From: Stutzerimonas stutzeri | Lineage (GTDB): Bacteria > Pseudomonadota > Gammaproteobacteria > Pseudomonadales > Pseudomonadaceae | Reading direction: 5' to 3' | Assembly (NCBI GenBank): GCA_019056435.1 | Contig: CP077641.1 | Coordinates: forward strand, 1,364,001 to 1,428,000 | Length of the DNA stretch: 64,000 bases | In this document: in pieces, positions 10,232 to 20,529 of the stretch | Numbering within the stretch: the stretch's first letter is position 1 | Layout of the letters: every line of letters starts with the position of its first letter | The notes under the pieces: model-generated | What the model was told of the DNA's origin: nothing | What the model saw: the letters and a program-made list of their open reading frames with translations, nothing else | Database searches by the model: none | Translations under genes and position numbers: made by a program

Positions 10232-10335
10232 GGTGCCGAGATGATGCCTATGTTTGAGTGTGACCTACGTCACTTGGTAGCGGCCCTTTGAGGTCATCCG
10301 TATACTTGCCGCCTTCTGAAGCCGGGGTGTTCCCT

Positions 10336-11013
10336 ATGCCAATCAATCCTTTCGTCAGCCTGTTCGGGCGGTCGCCCATCGGTCCGATGCAACAGCATAT
10401 GGCCAAGTCGCACGAATGCGCCGCCAACCTGGTGCCGCTGTTCCAGGCGATCACGGCAGAAGACTGGGAACGGGTCGAGCAGATCCAGAAAGAGATGGCC
10501 CGACTGGAAAACGAGGCCGACAAGCTCAAGAAGAGCGTTCGCCAGCATCTCCCCAAGAGCCTGTTCCTGCCGGTACCGCGCTCGGACCTGCTGGAGCTGC
10601 TGAGTGTACAGGACAAAATTGCCAACCGTGCCAAGGACATTGCCGGCCTGATGCTGGGCCGCTGCATGACGATCCCGCCGGCGCTGCAGCCGGAGATGAT
10701 GGCCTTCGTGCAGCGCAGCGTGGACGCCAGCTGCCAGGCGCTCAAGGCGCTCAAGGAGCTGGATTCGCTGCTGGAAACCGGTTTCGCCGGCCGCGAGGCC
10801 ACGCTGGTGGAGAAGATGGTCGAGGAGCTCGAGGAGATCGAGCGAGAGACCGACCGCATGCAGATCACGGTGCGTCGTGCGCTGTTCAGGCTGGAAAAGG
10901 AATTGCCTCCGGTAGACGTGATGTTCCTCTACAAGATCATCGAATGGATCGGTGACGTGGCCGACCGCGCCGAGCGCGTCGGCAACCGTCTGGAACAATT
11001 GCTGGCGCGCTGA
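10336..11013 (+). CDS. TIGR00153/DUF47 PhoU-like protein
   Basis: 225 residues, starting MPINPFVSLFGRSPIG. Two long helical hairpins rich in Glu/Lys heptads, typical of the DUF47 family related to PhoU (all-helical, metal-binding). These proteins are usually encoded with a PiT transporter and are thought to modulate it. Here the pit gene begins 38 bp downstream on the same strand, so the pair is an operon. ATG 10336 is chosen over the upstream in-frame ATG at 10288 because family members begin with the MPINPF-type sequence. Confidence 0.88.
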   Translation: MPINPFVSLFGRSPIGPMQQHMAKSHECAANLVPLFQAITAEDWERVEQIQKEMARLENEADKLKKSVRQHLPKSLFLPVPRSDLLELLSVQDKIANRAKDIAGLMLGRCMTIPPALQPEMMAFVQRSVDASCQALKALKELDSLLETGFAGREATLVEKMVEELEEIERETDRMQITVRRALFRLEKELPPVDVMFLYKIIEWIGDVADRAERVGNRLEQLLAR

Positions 11014-11051
11014 GGCGCCAGCATCCTTTCTGGCTTCAACAGGTAATTCTT

Positions 11052-12318
11052 ATGTCCTTCATCTCGGAATACGGTTTCGTACTCCTGATACTCGCCTGCG
11101 CATTCGGTTTCTTCATGGCCTGGGGCGTCGGCGCCAATGACGTCGCCAATGCCATGGGCACTTCGGTGGGCTCCCGTGCCCTGACGATCAAGCAGGCCAT
11201 CCTCGTGGCCATGATCTTCGAGTTCTGTGGCGCCTACCTGGCCGGCGGTGAGGTCACCGAAACGATCAAGAACGGCATCGTCGACGCCGAGGTCATTTCG
11301 CCCGACCTCATGGTGCTCGGCATGATGTCGGCGTTGCTCGCGGCGGGCACCTGGCTGCTGATCGCGACGATGAAGGGCTGGCCCGTCTCGACCACCCACT
11401 CGATCGTCGGCGCGGTGATCGGCTTTGCCGCCGTCGGGGGTCTCGCTCGATGCCGTGCATTGGGAGTCGATCGGGCCCATCGTCGCAAGCTGGGTCGTCA
11501 CGCCGATGCTCTCCGGTATCGTCGCCTTCGGCCTGTTCATGAGCGTGCAGAAGCTGATCATCAATACCGATGAACCCTTCCTCAACGCCAAGCGTTTCGT
11601 GCCGCTGTACATGTTCCTGACCGGCTTCATGGTCGCGCTGATGACCGTGACCAAGGGCCTCAAGCATGTCGGACTGACGCTGACCAGCAGCCAGGGCATC
11701 GCCCTGGCGTTCGCCATCGGCGTGCTGGTGGCGCTGGTCGGCGTCGCCTTGCTGTCGCGCATCAAGGTCGACGAGGAAGCCGACAAGACCTTCCATTTCG
11801 CCAGCGTGGAAAAGGTCTTCGCGGTCCTCATGATCTTCACTGCCTGCTCCATGGCCTTTGCGCACGGCGCCAACGACGTGGCCAACGCGGTGGGTCCGCT
11901 GGCGGCCGTGGTGGGCGTCATCGAGTCCGGTGGCGCGGCGGAGATCGCGGCCAAGTCGGCGGTGCCGGGTTGGGTGTTGCTGCTCGGTGCGGTGGGCATC
12001 GTCATCGGCCTGGCGACCTACGGCTACAAGGTCATCGCCACCATCGGCAAGGAAATCACCGAACTCACGCCCAGCCGCGGTTTCGCCGCCGAGCTGGCGA
12101 CCGCGACCACGGTGGTCGGCGCCTCGGCCATCGGCTTGCCGGTCTCGACCACCCATACGCTGGTCGGTGCGGTACTGGGTATCGGTATCGCGCGCGGCAT
12201 TGGCGCGCTCAACCTCGGCGTGGTCGGGTCGATCTTCATGTCATGGCTGATCACCCTGCCCGCCGGCGCTTTCCTCTCCATCGTGTTCTTCACCATTCTC
12301 AAGGCGATCTTCGTCTGA
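11052..12318 (+). CDS. pit: PiT family inorganic phosphate transporter, one frameshift
   Basis: Inner-membrane, low-affinity phosphate/cation symporter. The duplicated PiT signature is visible in both halves: GANDVANAMGTS near the N-terminus and GANDVANAVGPL in the second half, each followed by a PVSTTH-type motif. Around ten hydrophobic segments. The frame is broken by one extra G in the run 11436-11440. Dropping it joins IGFAAVG to VSLDAVHWESIG, giving a protein of about 421 residues, normal for bacterial Pit. It sits downstream of its probable partner, the DUF47 gene. Confidence 0.9.
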
Positions 12319-12326
12319 CGACCCTG

Positions 12327-12363
12327 CCGCCGCAGTTTTTCCGCTTCGCAAGCGCTGCGGCGG
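12327..12363 (+). terminator. Possible terminator after pit
   Basis: Inverted repeat CCGCCGCAG (12327-12335) and CTGCGGCGG (12355-12363), with a 19-base loop, then a weakly T-rich stretch (CGTTTCGTGTTT). Imperfect for an intrinsic terminator. Confidence 0.35.
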
Positions 12364-12416
12364 CGCGTTTCGTGTTTCACTGGGCGCCTTCGTTCCTGTC
12401 TTGAAGGAGGTCGTCG

Positions 12417-13573
12417 GTGCCCATTCCCTCGCTCAAGGACCGGTTCGCCGCGCTGATCGCGGCACCTTCGGTAAGCTGCACCCAGGCGCACTGGGATCAG
12501 ACCAACCGCCCGGCGATCGACCTGCTCGCGCTCTGGCTGGGTGATCTCGGCTTCGCCTGCGACATCCAGCAAGTCACGCCGGGCAAGTTCAACCTGCTCG
12601 CCAGCCGCGGCAGTGGCCCCGGTGGCCTGGTTCTCGCCGGGCACAGCGATACCGTTCCCTTCGATGCCGAACTCTGGGCCGCCGATCCGCTGCGCCTGCG
12701 CGAGGCGGACGACCGCTGGTACGGCCTGGGCAGCTGCGACATGAAGGGCTTCTTCGCATTGATCATCGAAGCGGTGCTGCCGCTGCTCGATCAACCCTTC
12801 CGTCAGCCATTGCTGATCCTGGCGACCTGCGACGAGGAAAGCTCGATGTCCGGTGCCCGCGCGCTGGCCGAGGCCGGGCGGCCGCTCGGGCGTGCCGCGG
12901 TGATCGGCGAGCCGACCGGCCTGCGCCCGGTTCGGTTGCACAAGGGCATCATGATGGAAGGCATCGAGATTCACGGGCAGAGCGGGCACTCGTCGAACCC
13001 GGCCTATGGCCACAGCGCGCTGGAGGCGATGCACGAGGTGATGGGCGAGCTGATCGCCCTGCGCCGCGAGTGGCAGGGCCGGTACGCCAACCCACTGTTC
13101 GACGTGCCGACGCCCACCCTCAATCTGGGCTGCATCCACGGCGGCGACAATCCCAACCGCATCTGTGGCCAATGCTCGCTGGAATACGACCTGCGCCCGC
13201 TGCCAGGGATGGACCCGGATCAGCTGCGCGAGGCGATCGCCGGTCGCCTGCGGCCAGTGGCCGAGCGGCATCAGGTCAAGATCGACCTGGCCCCCTGTTT
13301 CCCAGCGTCCCGCCCTTCGACCAGCCGGCCACGGCGGAGTTGGTCAGGCTCGCCGAGCAACTGACCGGGCATGCCGCCGAGGCGGTGGCCTTTGCCACCG
13401 AAGCACCTTACCTTCAGCAGCTTGGCTGCGAGACGCTGGTGCTCGGCCCGGGTGATATCGCCTGCGCGCACCAGCCGGATGAATACCTGGACCTGGACCG
13501 GATCGAGCCCACCGTGAACCTGCTGCGTGGAATGATCGAGCACTATTGCCTGCAACCGGCGAGCCGAGGATAG
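12417..13573 (+). CDS. argE: Acetylornithine deacetylase, one frameshift
   Basis: Zinc M20-family amidohydrolase that removes acetate from N-acetylornithine in arginine biosynthesis (or a close acylamino-acid homologue). Metal-site motifs are visible: GHSDTVP, GLGSCDMKGFFA and DEESSMSGA. The start is GTG 12417, seven bases after a strong AAGGAGG. One C is missing from the run 13291-13295. Restoring it joins KIDLAP to LFPSVPPFDQPATAELV, and the frame then runs to 13573. The corrected length of ~385 residues is normal. argA follows 106 bp downstream, as in other Pseudomonas. Confidence 0.9.
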
Positions 13574-13679
13574 GAGCAGGCCCGGCGATGGTGCTGTCAG
13601 CCGTCGCCAGCGGACCTGCTCCTGGCCCTCTTCACGCCCGGTTCTCCGGTAAACAGGTTGTCACCCTAAGGCTTTTGCA

Positions 13680-14980
13680 ATGCACGACTACGTCACCTGG
13701 CTTCGCGACTCTTCCCCTACATCAACGCCCACCGCGACCGCACCTTCGTGGTCATGCTGCCGGGCGACGGGCTGGAGCATCCCAACTTCGCCAACATCGT
13801 CCACGACCTGGTGCTGCTGCACAGCCTTGGGGTGCGTCTGGTGCTGGTGTTCGGCTCTCGCCCGCAGATCGAGGCACGGCTGGCCGCTCGGGGCATTCAG
13901 CCGCGTTTCCACCGGGACCTGCGGGTGACCGACTCGGCGACGCTCGAATGCGTGATCGACGCCGTCGGGCAGATGCGCATCGCCCTCGAAGCGCGGCTGT
14001 CCATGGACATGGCGGCCTCGCCGATGCAGGGCGCACGGCTGCGGGTAGCCAGCGGCAACTTCATCACCGCGCGCCCCATCGGCGTGCTCGATGGCGTCGA
14101 CTACCACCACACCGGCGAAGTCCGCCGAGTGGACCGCAAGGGCATCGGGCGGTTGCTGGACGAGCGCACCATCGTACTGCTGTCGCCGCTGGGATATTCG
14201 CCGACCGGCGAGATCTTCAACATCGCCTGCGAGGACATCGCGACTCGGGCGGCCATCGACCTGCAGGCCGACAAGCTGGTGCTCTATGGCGCCGAGCGCG
14301 GCCTGCGTGACGAAAGCGGCCGACTGGTGCGCGAGCTGACGCCGCCCCAGATCCCGGCCTACCTCCAGCGCCTGGTCGGCACCTACCAGGCCGAATTGCT
14401 CGATGCTGCGGCGCAGGCCTGCAAGGGCGGCGTGCGGCGCAGCCATGTGATCAGCTATGCCGAAGATGGCTCCCTGCTCAATGAGCTGTTCACCCGCGAC
14501 GGCGGCGACGGCACCCTGGTGACTCAGGAGCAGTTCGAGCGCCTGCGCGAGGCAACCATCGAGGATGTGGGCGGCCTGATCGACCTGATCACGCCGTTGG
14601 AAGAGCAAGGCATCCTGGTGAGGCGATCGCGCGAGGTGCTCGAGCGGGAGGTCGAGCAGTTCAGCATCGTCGAGCGCGACGGATTGATCATTGCCTGCGC
14701 GGCGCTCTATCCGATCGCCGACTCGGATTCCGGGGAGCTGGCCTGCCTGGCGGTCAATCCCGAATACCGCCACGGTGGCCGGGGCGACGAGCTGCTCGAG
14801 CGCATTGAGGCGCGGGCCCGCCAGTTGGGGCTCAAGACGCTCTTCGTGCTCACCACGCGCACGGCCCACTGGTTTCGCGAGCGCGGCTTCGAGCCCAGCG
14901 GTGTCGAACGGCTCCCGGCGGCGCGCGCCTCGCTCTACAACTACCAGCGCAACTCGAAGATCTTCGAGAAGAAGCTGTAG
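13680..14980 (+). CDS. argA: Amino-acid N-acetyltransferase (N-acetylglutamate synthase), one frameshift near the start
   Basis: Catalyses acetyl-CoA plus glutamate to N-acetylglutamate, the first step of arginine synthesis. The N-terminal amino-acid-kinase-like domain (FVVMLPGDGLEHPNFANIV) provides arginine feedback control. A C-terminal GNAT domain carries the acetyl-CoA site (AVNPEYRHGGRGDELLERIE). The natural start MHDYVTWLRDSSPYINAH is at 13680, but one C is missing from the CCCC run 13714-13717, so the ATG is out of frame with the body. An internal ATG at 13748 would give a protein lacking about 22 residues. Corrected length is ~433 residues. It faces gshA across a shared terminator-like hairpin. 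Confidence 0.92.
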
Positions 14981-15018
14981 AGCCGACCAAAGCGCCAGGG
15001 CGCAAGGCTTAACGGGAA

Positions 15019-15043
15019 AAGCGGTTGCACTTGGCAACCGCTT
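15019..15043. terminator. Hairpin terminator between convergent argA and gshA
   Basis: A perfect 10-bp stem, AAGCGGTTGC (15019-15028) with GCAACCGCTT (15034-15043), and a 5-base loop. On the minus strand it is followed by a TTTTCCC stretch, so it mainly suits gshA. Confidence 0.7.
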
Positions 15044-15098
15044 AAGAGGGTCGGAGCCGACCTGGCCGCTTCAGGCCCCATCGCCTCCCGGCTGCCCG

Positions 15099-16679
15099 CT
15101 ACAGCTGCGTCAGACTCCGCTGATACTCCTCGACGAAGCTGTCGAAGTCCTGGGTGTCGTTCGCTTCCATCTCGGCCTGCTGGGCCAGCGACTGACGGGC
15201 GGCTTCTTCGAAGTCGGCCGTTTGCGCGGCGGGCAGCGGGCGGGTACGTAGTGCCTCGGCGTGCAGGCGGGTCTGGCGCAGGGCGAATTGGCTGAAGCTC
15301 TCGCCGTGGTGACGTAGCGCCTCGAGCACCTTCGCCGAGGGCGTCAGGCTGCTGTCGGCGACCTTGGCCCGCTGCGCCGCCAGCGCTTCGGCATGGGCCT
15401 CCGTGCCATGGCTCTGGTCCAACAGGGCCGCGACCTGGCCGATCTCGTCCAGCAGTGCCTGCGCCCATTCCTGCAGATCGACGCGCTCGCCGCCGCGGCG
15501 CAGCTGGAGCCCGGGCTTGCGGCCCTGCTTGACCACCTGCAGGAAATTGTCGCTGCTGGCGCTGCACTCGCCATCGACGAGGCAAGGGCTCTCGTGCAGG
15601 GCGCAATACAGCAGGAAGGCGTCGAGAAACCGGGCTTCGACGAGGTCGATGCCCAGTGGCAGGAACGGGTTGATGTCCAGGCAGCGCACTTCGATGTACT
15701 GGATCCCGCGGCTTCGCAGGGCATGCAAGGGGCGCTCACCGGTTCTGGTGACGCGCTTGGGGCGGATGTTCGAGTAGTACTCGTTTTCGATCTGCAGCAC
15801 GTTGGTATTGAGCTGCTGCCAGTTGCCGTGCGCATCGCGGGTGCCCCAGGCGGCATAGTCCGGGTAGGGCGTCGAGACGGCGCGGTGCAGGCTGCTCGTG
15901 TAGCTGGGCAGATCGTCGTAGCAGGGTGTCAGGCCGGCCTGGGCGTTGCTCTGATAGCCCAGGTCGCTCATGCGCAGGCTGGTCGCGTAGGGCAGATAGA
16001 GGGTGTCGTCATCGAGCTGCTCGAGCTGGTGCGGGCGACCGCGCATGAAGCTGGCGTCCAGCGCCGGGGAGGCGCCGAAGAGGTACATCAGCAGCCAGCT
16101 GTAGCGGCGGAAGTTGCGGATCAGTGCGATATAGCGCGACGACTGGAAGTCCTGTGGCGAACGCGTGTCGCTCTCGTCCTGGCGCAGCAATTCCCACAGT
16201 CCCTCGGGCAGCGAGAAGTTGTAATGGATGCCGGCGATGCACTGCATCGTCTTGCCATAACGCAGCGCCAGCCCCTGGCGGTAGACGTACTTGAGCCGAC
16301 CGATGTTCGAGCTGCCGTATTCGGCGATCGGGATTTGCGCCTCGTCCGGCAGCGGGCCCGGCATCGAGGGGCTCCAGAGCAGCTCGTCGCCCAGCTTGCT
16401 GTAGGTGTAGCGGTGGATGGCGTCGAGTTCGTCGAGCGTTCTGGACGGATCGGTCGCGGTGCCGGTGATGAATTCCAGCAACGCTTCGGAATAATCCGTG
16501 GTGATCCTTGGATGGGTCAGCGCCGAGCCCAGCGCGCGCGGGTGCGGCGTCAGGGCGAGCTGGCCGTCCGGCCCGATGCGCAGGCATTCACGCTCGATCC
16601 CGTGCAGGCATTGCGAGAGCAGCGGCAGGTTGGGGTGCTCGGCCAGCAACGCCAGGCGGTGGGAGAAAAGATCGCTCAA
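15099..16679 (-). CDS. gshA: Glutamate-cysteine ligase
   Basis: ATP-dependent first step of glutathione synthesis, joining glutamate and cysteine by a gamma bond. About 526 residues with GshA-family landmarks: [20 protein letters not shown] at the N-terminus, [35 protein letters not shown], and [14 protein letters not shown]. The most credible start is TTG 16679, which gives the conserved beginning (M)[11 protein letters not shown] and has AAGGAA five bases upstream. The frame is open to 16730 without homology. It ends at the hairpin shared with argA. Confidence 0.93.
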   Translation of the reverse strand: MSDLFSHRLALLAEHPNLPLLSQCLHGIERECLRIGPDGQLALTPHPRALGSALTHPRITTDYSEALLEFITGTATDPSRTLDELDAIHRYTYSKLGDELLWSPSMPGPLPDEAQIPIAEYGSSNIGRLKYVYRQGLALRYGKTMQCIAGIHYNFSLPEGLWELLRQDESDTRSPQDFQSSRYIALIRNFRRYSWLLMYLFGASPALDASFMRGRPHQLEQLDDDTLYLPYATSLRMSDLGYQSNAQAGLTPCYDDLPSYTSSLHRAVSTPYPDYAAWGTRDAHGNWQQLNTNVLQIENEYYSNIRPKRVTRTGERPLHALRSRGIQYIEVRCLDINPFLPLGIDLVEARFLDAFLLYCALHESPCLVDGECSASSDNFLQVVKQGRKPGLQLRRGGERVDLQEWAQALLDEIGQVAALLDQSHGTEAHAEALAAQRAKVADSSLTPSAKVLEALRHHGESFSQFALRQTRLHAEALRTRPLPAAQTADFEEAARQSLAQQAEMEANDTQDFDSFVEEYQRSLTQL

Positions 16680-16774
16680 TTGGAATTCCTTCACGCATCG
16701 GTCGGCACAATATGGGGCGGCGGCCCGCAAGCTTCAAGCCTGGCGCACCAGGACGGCGCCAGGCGCTGCAGCTG

Positions 16775-17161
16775 CTACAGACAGGCGAAGGTCGCCTGCG
16801 CCTTGGCGATGAGTTTGTCGCCCTGATGCACCTCCGCCTCGAGCACCTGAGTGCGGCGCCCGCCATGCACGACCCAGGCACGACAGGTCAGCTCGCCTTC
16901 CGTTACCGGTCGGATGTAGTTGACCTTGCACTCGAGGGTGACGCTGTTCGGTTCACCGCCGTTGAGGCTGTGGCTGGCCTGGCCCATGGCGGTATCGATC
17001 AGCGAAAACAGGGCGCCACCGTGCAGCTTGCCGTGCAGGTTGCGCAGGCCGTCATGCATGACCAGGCGGAGCACCGCTTCGCCCTGGTCGGCCTTGAGGA
17101 TCTCCAGCCCCAGCAGGCGCCCGAAGGCGCTGCTGCTTCCCACTGCTTCGACTTCACGCAA
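16775..17161 (-). CDS. PaaI-type hotdog thioesterase
   Basis: 128 residues with one hotdog fold. The family motif HGGALFSLIDTAMG holds the catalytic-site residues. The substrate is probably an acyl- or aryl-CoA, but it cannot be told from sequence. Its ATG lies 2 bp after the tex stop codon, so it is co-transcribed and probably translationally coupled with tex. Confidence 0.85.
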   Translation of the reverse strand: MREVEAVGSSSAFGRLLGLEILKADQGEAVLRLVMHDGLRNLHGKLHGGALFSLIDTAMGQASHSLNGGEPNSVTLECKVNYIRPVTEGELTCRAWVVHGGRRTQVLEAEVHQGDKLIAKAQATFACL

Positions 17162-17163
17162 CG

Positions 17164-19470
17164 TTATTTCCTCAGGCTCTTGGCATTGGCGAACAGGGCT
17201 GCCATGGCGTTGTTGGCCGGCGCCGGCTTTTCCGGCTTGGCCTGCCGCGACTGGCCGCCGCGCGCTTGGCCGTTGCCGCGCACCGTTTCGGTCTTCTCAC
17301 CTGGGGTGTCGCTCATGCGCATCGACAGCCCGACGCGGTTGCGCGGGATGTCCACTTCCATGACCTTGACCCGAACGATGTCACCGGCTTTGACCACTTC
17401 GTACGGGTCTTTGACGAATTTCTCCGACAGGGCGCTGATATGCACCAGGCCATCCTGGTGCACACCGACGTCGACGAAGGCGCCGAAGTTGGTCACGTTG
17501 GTCACCACGCCTTCGAGCACCATGCCGGGCTTGAGGTCGCTGAGCTTTTCCACGCCCTCCTGGAACTCGGCGGTCTTGAACTCGGGTCGCGGGTCGCGGC
17601 CGGGCTTGTCCAGCTCCTTGAGGATGTCGGTCACGGTGGGCAGACCGAAGGTTTCGTCGGTGAACTGCTTGGGATCCAGGCGCTTGAGGAAGGCCGAATC
17701 GCCGATCAGCGAGCGGATGTCGCGGCCGGTGTCCTGTGCGATACGCGTGACCAGCGGGTAGGTCTCGGGGTGCACGGCGGAGGCGTCCAGCGGGTTGTCG
17801 CCGTTCATCACGCGCAGGAAGCCAGCGGCCTGTTCGAAGGTCTTCTCGCCCAGGCGCGGGACCTTCTTCAGGTCGCTGCGGGACTTGAACGCGCCATTGG
17901 CATCGCGGAACTGCACGATGTTGTTTGCCAGCGTCGCGTTGAGGCCGGAGATGCGCGCCAGCAGCGCGGCCGAGGCAGTGTTGACGTCGACGCCGACGGC
18001 GTTCACGCAGTCCTCGACCACGGCATCCAGCGAGCGCGCCAGCTTGAGCTGGGAGACGTCATGCTGGTACTGGCCGACGCCGATGGCCTTGGGTTCGATT
18101 TTCACCAGCTCGGCGAGCGGGTCCTGCAGGCGTCGGGCGATCGACACGGCACCGCGCAGGGAAACATCCAGATCCGGGAATTCCTTGGCGGCCAGTTCGG
18201 ATGCCGAATAGACCGAGGCGCCCGCTTCGCTGACCATCACCTTGGTCAGTTTCAGGCCGGGCACCTTCTTGATCAGCTCGCCGGCCAGCTTGTCGGTCTC
18301 GCGGCTGGCGGTGCCGTTACCGATGGCGATCAGGTCGACGCCGTGCTTGGCGCACAGTTTGGCGAGCACGGCCAGCGTGCCGTCCCAGTCGTTGCGCGGC
18401 GCGTGCGGATAGACGGTCGCGGTGTCGAGCAACTTGCCGGTGGCATCGACAACGGCGACCTTGCAGCCAGTGCGCAGACCGGGGTCGAGCCCTAGGGTGG
18501 CGCGCGGGCCGGCCGGCGCGGCCAGCAACAGGTCGTGCATGTTGCGCGCGAAGACGCCGATGGCTTCGTCCTCGGCGCGGTCGCGCAGTTCGCCAAGCAG
18601 GTCGGTTTCGAGGTGGGTGTAGAGCTTGACCTTCCAGGTCCAGCGCACGACCTCGGCCAGCCACTTGTCGGCAGCGCGCCCGCGGTTGGCGATGCCGAAG
18701 CGCTCGCCGATCATGGTCTCGCCCGGGTGCATGGTGCCGGGTGCCTCGTCGCCGACCTTGAGGCTGACACCGAGCACGCCTTCGTTGCGCCCACGGAAGA
18801 TCGCCAGCGCACGGTGCGAGGGGGTGTTCTTCAAGATTTCGTCATGCTCGAAGTAATCGCTGAACTTGGCGCCTTCGGTTTCCTTGCCCGGTACGACTCG
18901 GGCACTGAGGGTGGCGTTGTGCTTGAGGAAGTCACGCAGCCTGGCCAACAGGTCGGCGTCTTCGGCGAAACGCTCCATGAGGATGTACTTGGCGCCTTCG
19001 AGCACCGCTTTTACATCGGTGAAGCCCTTCTCGGCGTCGATGAAGCGCTCGGCTTCCTGCTCTGGCGTGAGGTCCGGGTTGCCAAACAGCGCATCGGCCA
19101 GCTCGCCGAGACCGGCTTCCAGCGCGATCTGGCCCTTGGTGCGGCGCTTCTGCTTGTAGGGCAGGTAGAGGTCTTCGAGACGGGTCTTGGTGTCGGCGAG
19201 ATCGATCTCGCGCTTGAGCTCGGGGGTCAGCTTGCCCTGCTCCTCGATGCTCGAAAGGATCGACGCACGGCGCTCATCCAGTTCGCGCAGGTAGCGCAGA
19301 CGTTCCTCCAGGTTGCGCAGCTGGGTATCGTCGAGGCTGCCGGTGACTTCCTTGCGGTAGCGGGCGATGAAGGGAACGGTGGAGCCTTCGTCGAGCAGTG
19401 CCACGGTGGCGGCAACCTGTTGGGGGCGTACGCCGAGTTCGGCGGCGAGGCGGGAGTTGATGCTGTCCAT
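17164..19470 (-). CDS. tex: RNA-binding transcriptional accessory protein Tex
   Basis: 768 residues. N-terminal Tex helical region ([32 protein letters not shown] begins near residue 8), a YqgF/RNase H-like domain with [17 protein letters not shown] near residue 325, helix-hairpin-helix repeats ([22 protein letters not shown]) and a C-terminal S1 RNA-binding domain. Tex proteins associate with transcription complexes and RNA. ATG 19470 is preferred because an AGGT lies just upstream and family members start MDSI. The in-frame extension to 19497 has no support. First gene of a tex-thioesterase operon, divergent from ompR. Confidence 0.95.
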   Translation of the reverse strand: MDSINSRLAAELGVRPQQVAATVALLDEGSTVPFIARYRKEVTGSLDDTQLRNLEERLRYLRELDERRASILSSIEEQGKLTPELKREIDLADTKTRLEDLYLPYKQKRRTKGQIALEAGLGELADALFGNPDLTPEQEAERFIDAEKGFTDVKAVLEGAKYILMERFAEDADLLARLRDFLKHNATLSARVVPGKETEGAKFSDYFEHDEILKNTPSHRALAIFRGRNEGVLGVSLKVGDEAPGTMHPGETMIGERFGIANRGRAADKWLAEVVRWTWKVKLYTHLETDLLGELRDRAEDEAIGVFARNMHDLLLAAPAGPRATLGLDPGLRTGCKVAVVDATGKLLDTATVYPHAPRNDWDGTLAVLAKLCAKHGVDLIAIGNGTASRETDKLAGELIKKVPGLKLTKVMVSEAGASVYSASELAAKEFPDLDVSLRGAVSIARRLQDPLAELVKIEPKAIGVGQYQHDVSQLKLARSLDAVVEDCVNAVGVDVNTASAALLARISGLNATLANNIVQFRDANGAFKSRSDLKKVPRLGEKTFEQAAGFLRVMNGDNPLDASAVHPETYPLVTRIAQDTGRDIRSLIGDSAFLKRLDPKQFTDETFGLPTVTDILKELDKPGRDPRPEFKTAEFQEGVEKLSDLKPGMVLEGVVTNVTNFGAFVDVGVHQDGLVHISALSEKFVKDPYEVVKAGDIVRVKVMEVDIPRNRVGLSMRMSDTPGEKTETVRGNGQARGGQSRQAKPEKPAPANNAMAALFANAKSLRK

Positions 19471-19698
19471 GAAGCTACCTGATCTGTCCGGAACCATGCA
19501 GGGTGTACCTGCGCGAAGGGGCGCGATTATAAAGGCAGCAGAAAAGCTTGCGGCCGAAAGCCGGACGAAAAAGCCAGACGCGCCGCTCCGACGGGCACTG
19601 CGCGCTGCCAGCGGCGGAAAAATCTGCTAACAATGGCCGGCAAGTCGCGCCATAACCTCTGTGCGCATAATGCGCCGTCGAATTCTTCGGGAGTTTCC

Positions 19699-20435
19699 AT
19701 GAGCAGCACTGCGCCCGCCAGCGAAGGCGAAAAGATCCTGATTGTCGATGACGATGCGCGGCTGCGTCGCCTGCTCGAGCGCTTTCTCGATGAGCAGGGT
19801 TATCGCGTGCGTACCGTGGAAAGTGCCGAGCAGATGGACCGCGTACTCAGCCGCGAGCTGTTCCACCTGGTCGTGCTGGACCTGATGATGCCCGGCGAGG
19901 ATGGCCTGTCCGCCTGCGCCCGGTTGCGCGCCGCGGGCAACCAGATCCCGATCATCATGCTCACCGCCAAGGGCGACGAGGCCAGCCGTATCCACGGCCT
20001 GGAGCAGGGGCGGACGATTACCTGGCCAAGCCGTTCAATCCGCGCGAGTTGCTGGCGCGGATCCGCGCGGTGTTGCGCCGCCAGGCGCCTCAGGTGCCGG
20101 GTGCGCCGGGCAGTGAAGACGAGACGGTGACCTTCGGTGACTATGAGCTGTTCCTCGGCACCCGCGAGCTGAAGAAGGGCGACCAGGTGCACATGCTGAC
20201 CACCGGCGAATTCGCCGTGCTCAAGGCGCTGGTCCAGCATGCCCGCGAACCGCTGACCCGCGACAAGCTGATGAACCTGGCCCGTGGCCGCGAGTGGGAC
20301 GCACTGGAGCGGTCCATCGACGTGCAGATTTCCCGGCTGCGCCGCCTGATCGAGCCCGACCCCTCCAAACCACGCTATATCCAGACGGTCTGGGGCGTGG
20401 GCTACGTCTTCGTGCCGGACGGGAATAAAGGCTGA
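19699..20435 (+). CDS. ompR: Response regulator OmpR (AmgR-like), one frameshift
   Basis: DNA-binding response regulator paired with EnvZ downstream. Receiver domain with the acidic pair in ILIVDDDARLRRLLERF, phospho-acceptor Asp near residue 61 (VVLDLMMPGEDG), the conserved MLTAKGD, and a C-terminal OmpR/PhoB winged helix (FAVLKALVQHAREPLTRDKLM). One G is missing from the GGGG run 20007-20010. Restoring it joins IHGLEQG to ADDYLAKPFNPRELL. Corrected length is ~245 residues. The P. aeruginosa counterpart is AmgR, which responds to membrane stress from aminoglycosides (established knowledge). The promoter lies in the 228 bp shared with tex. Confidence 0.93.
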
Positions 20436-20529
20436 AAAGGTCGATAAAGGCGCCGGAGGCTGAACGAGGGCGCGCGTGCTGCTTTGTCGTTCAGCTTCCA
20501 GCGTCCAGCGCTTGCATTCGGCTTTTGCT

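Noticed and set aside
13748..14980. A shorter argA starting at the internal ATG 13748.
   Set aside because: The upstream sequence in the alternative frame (MHDYVTWLRDSSPYINAH) matches the conserved ArgA N-terminus, so the gene starts at 13680 with a frameshift.
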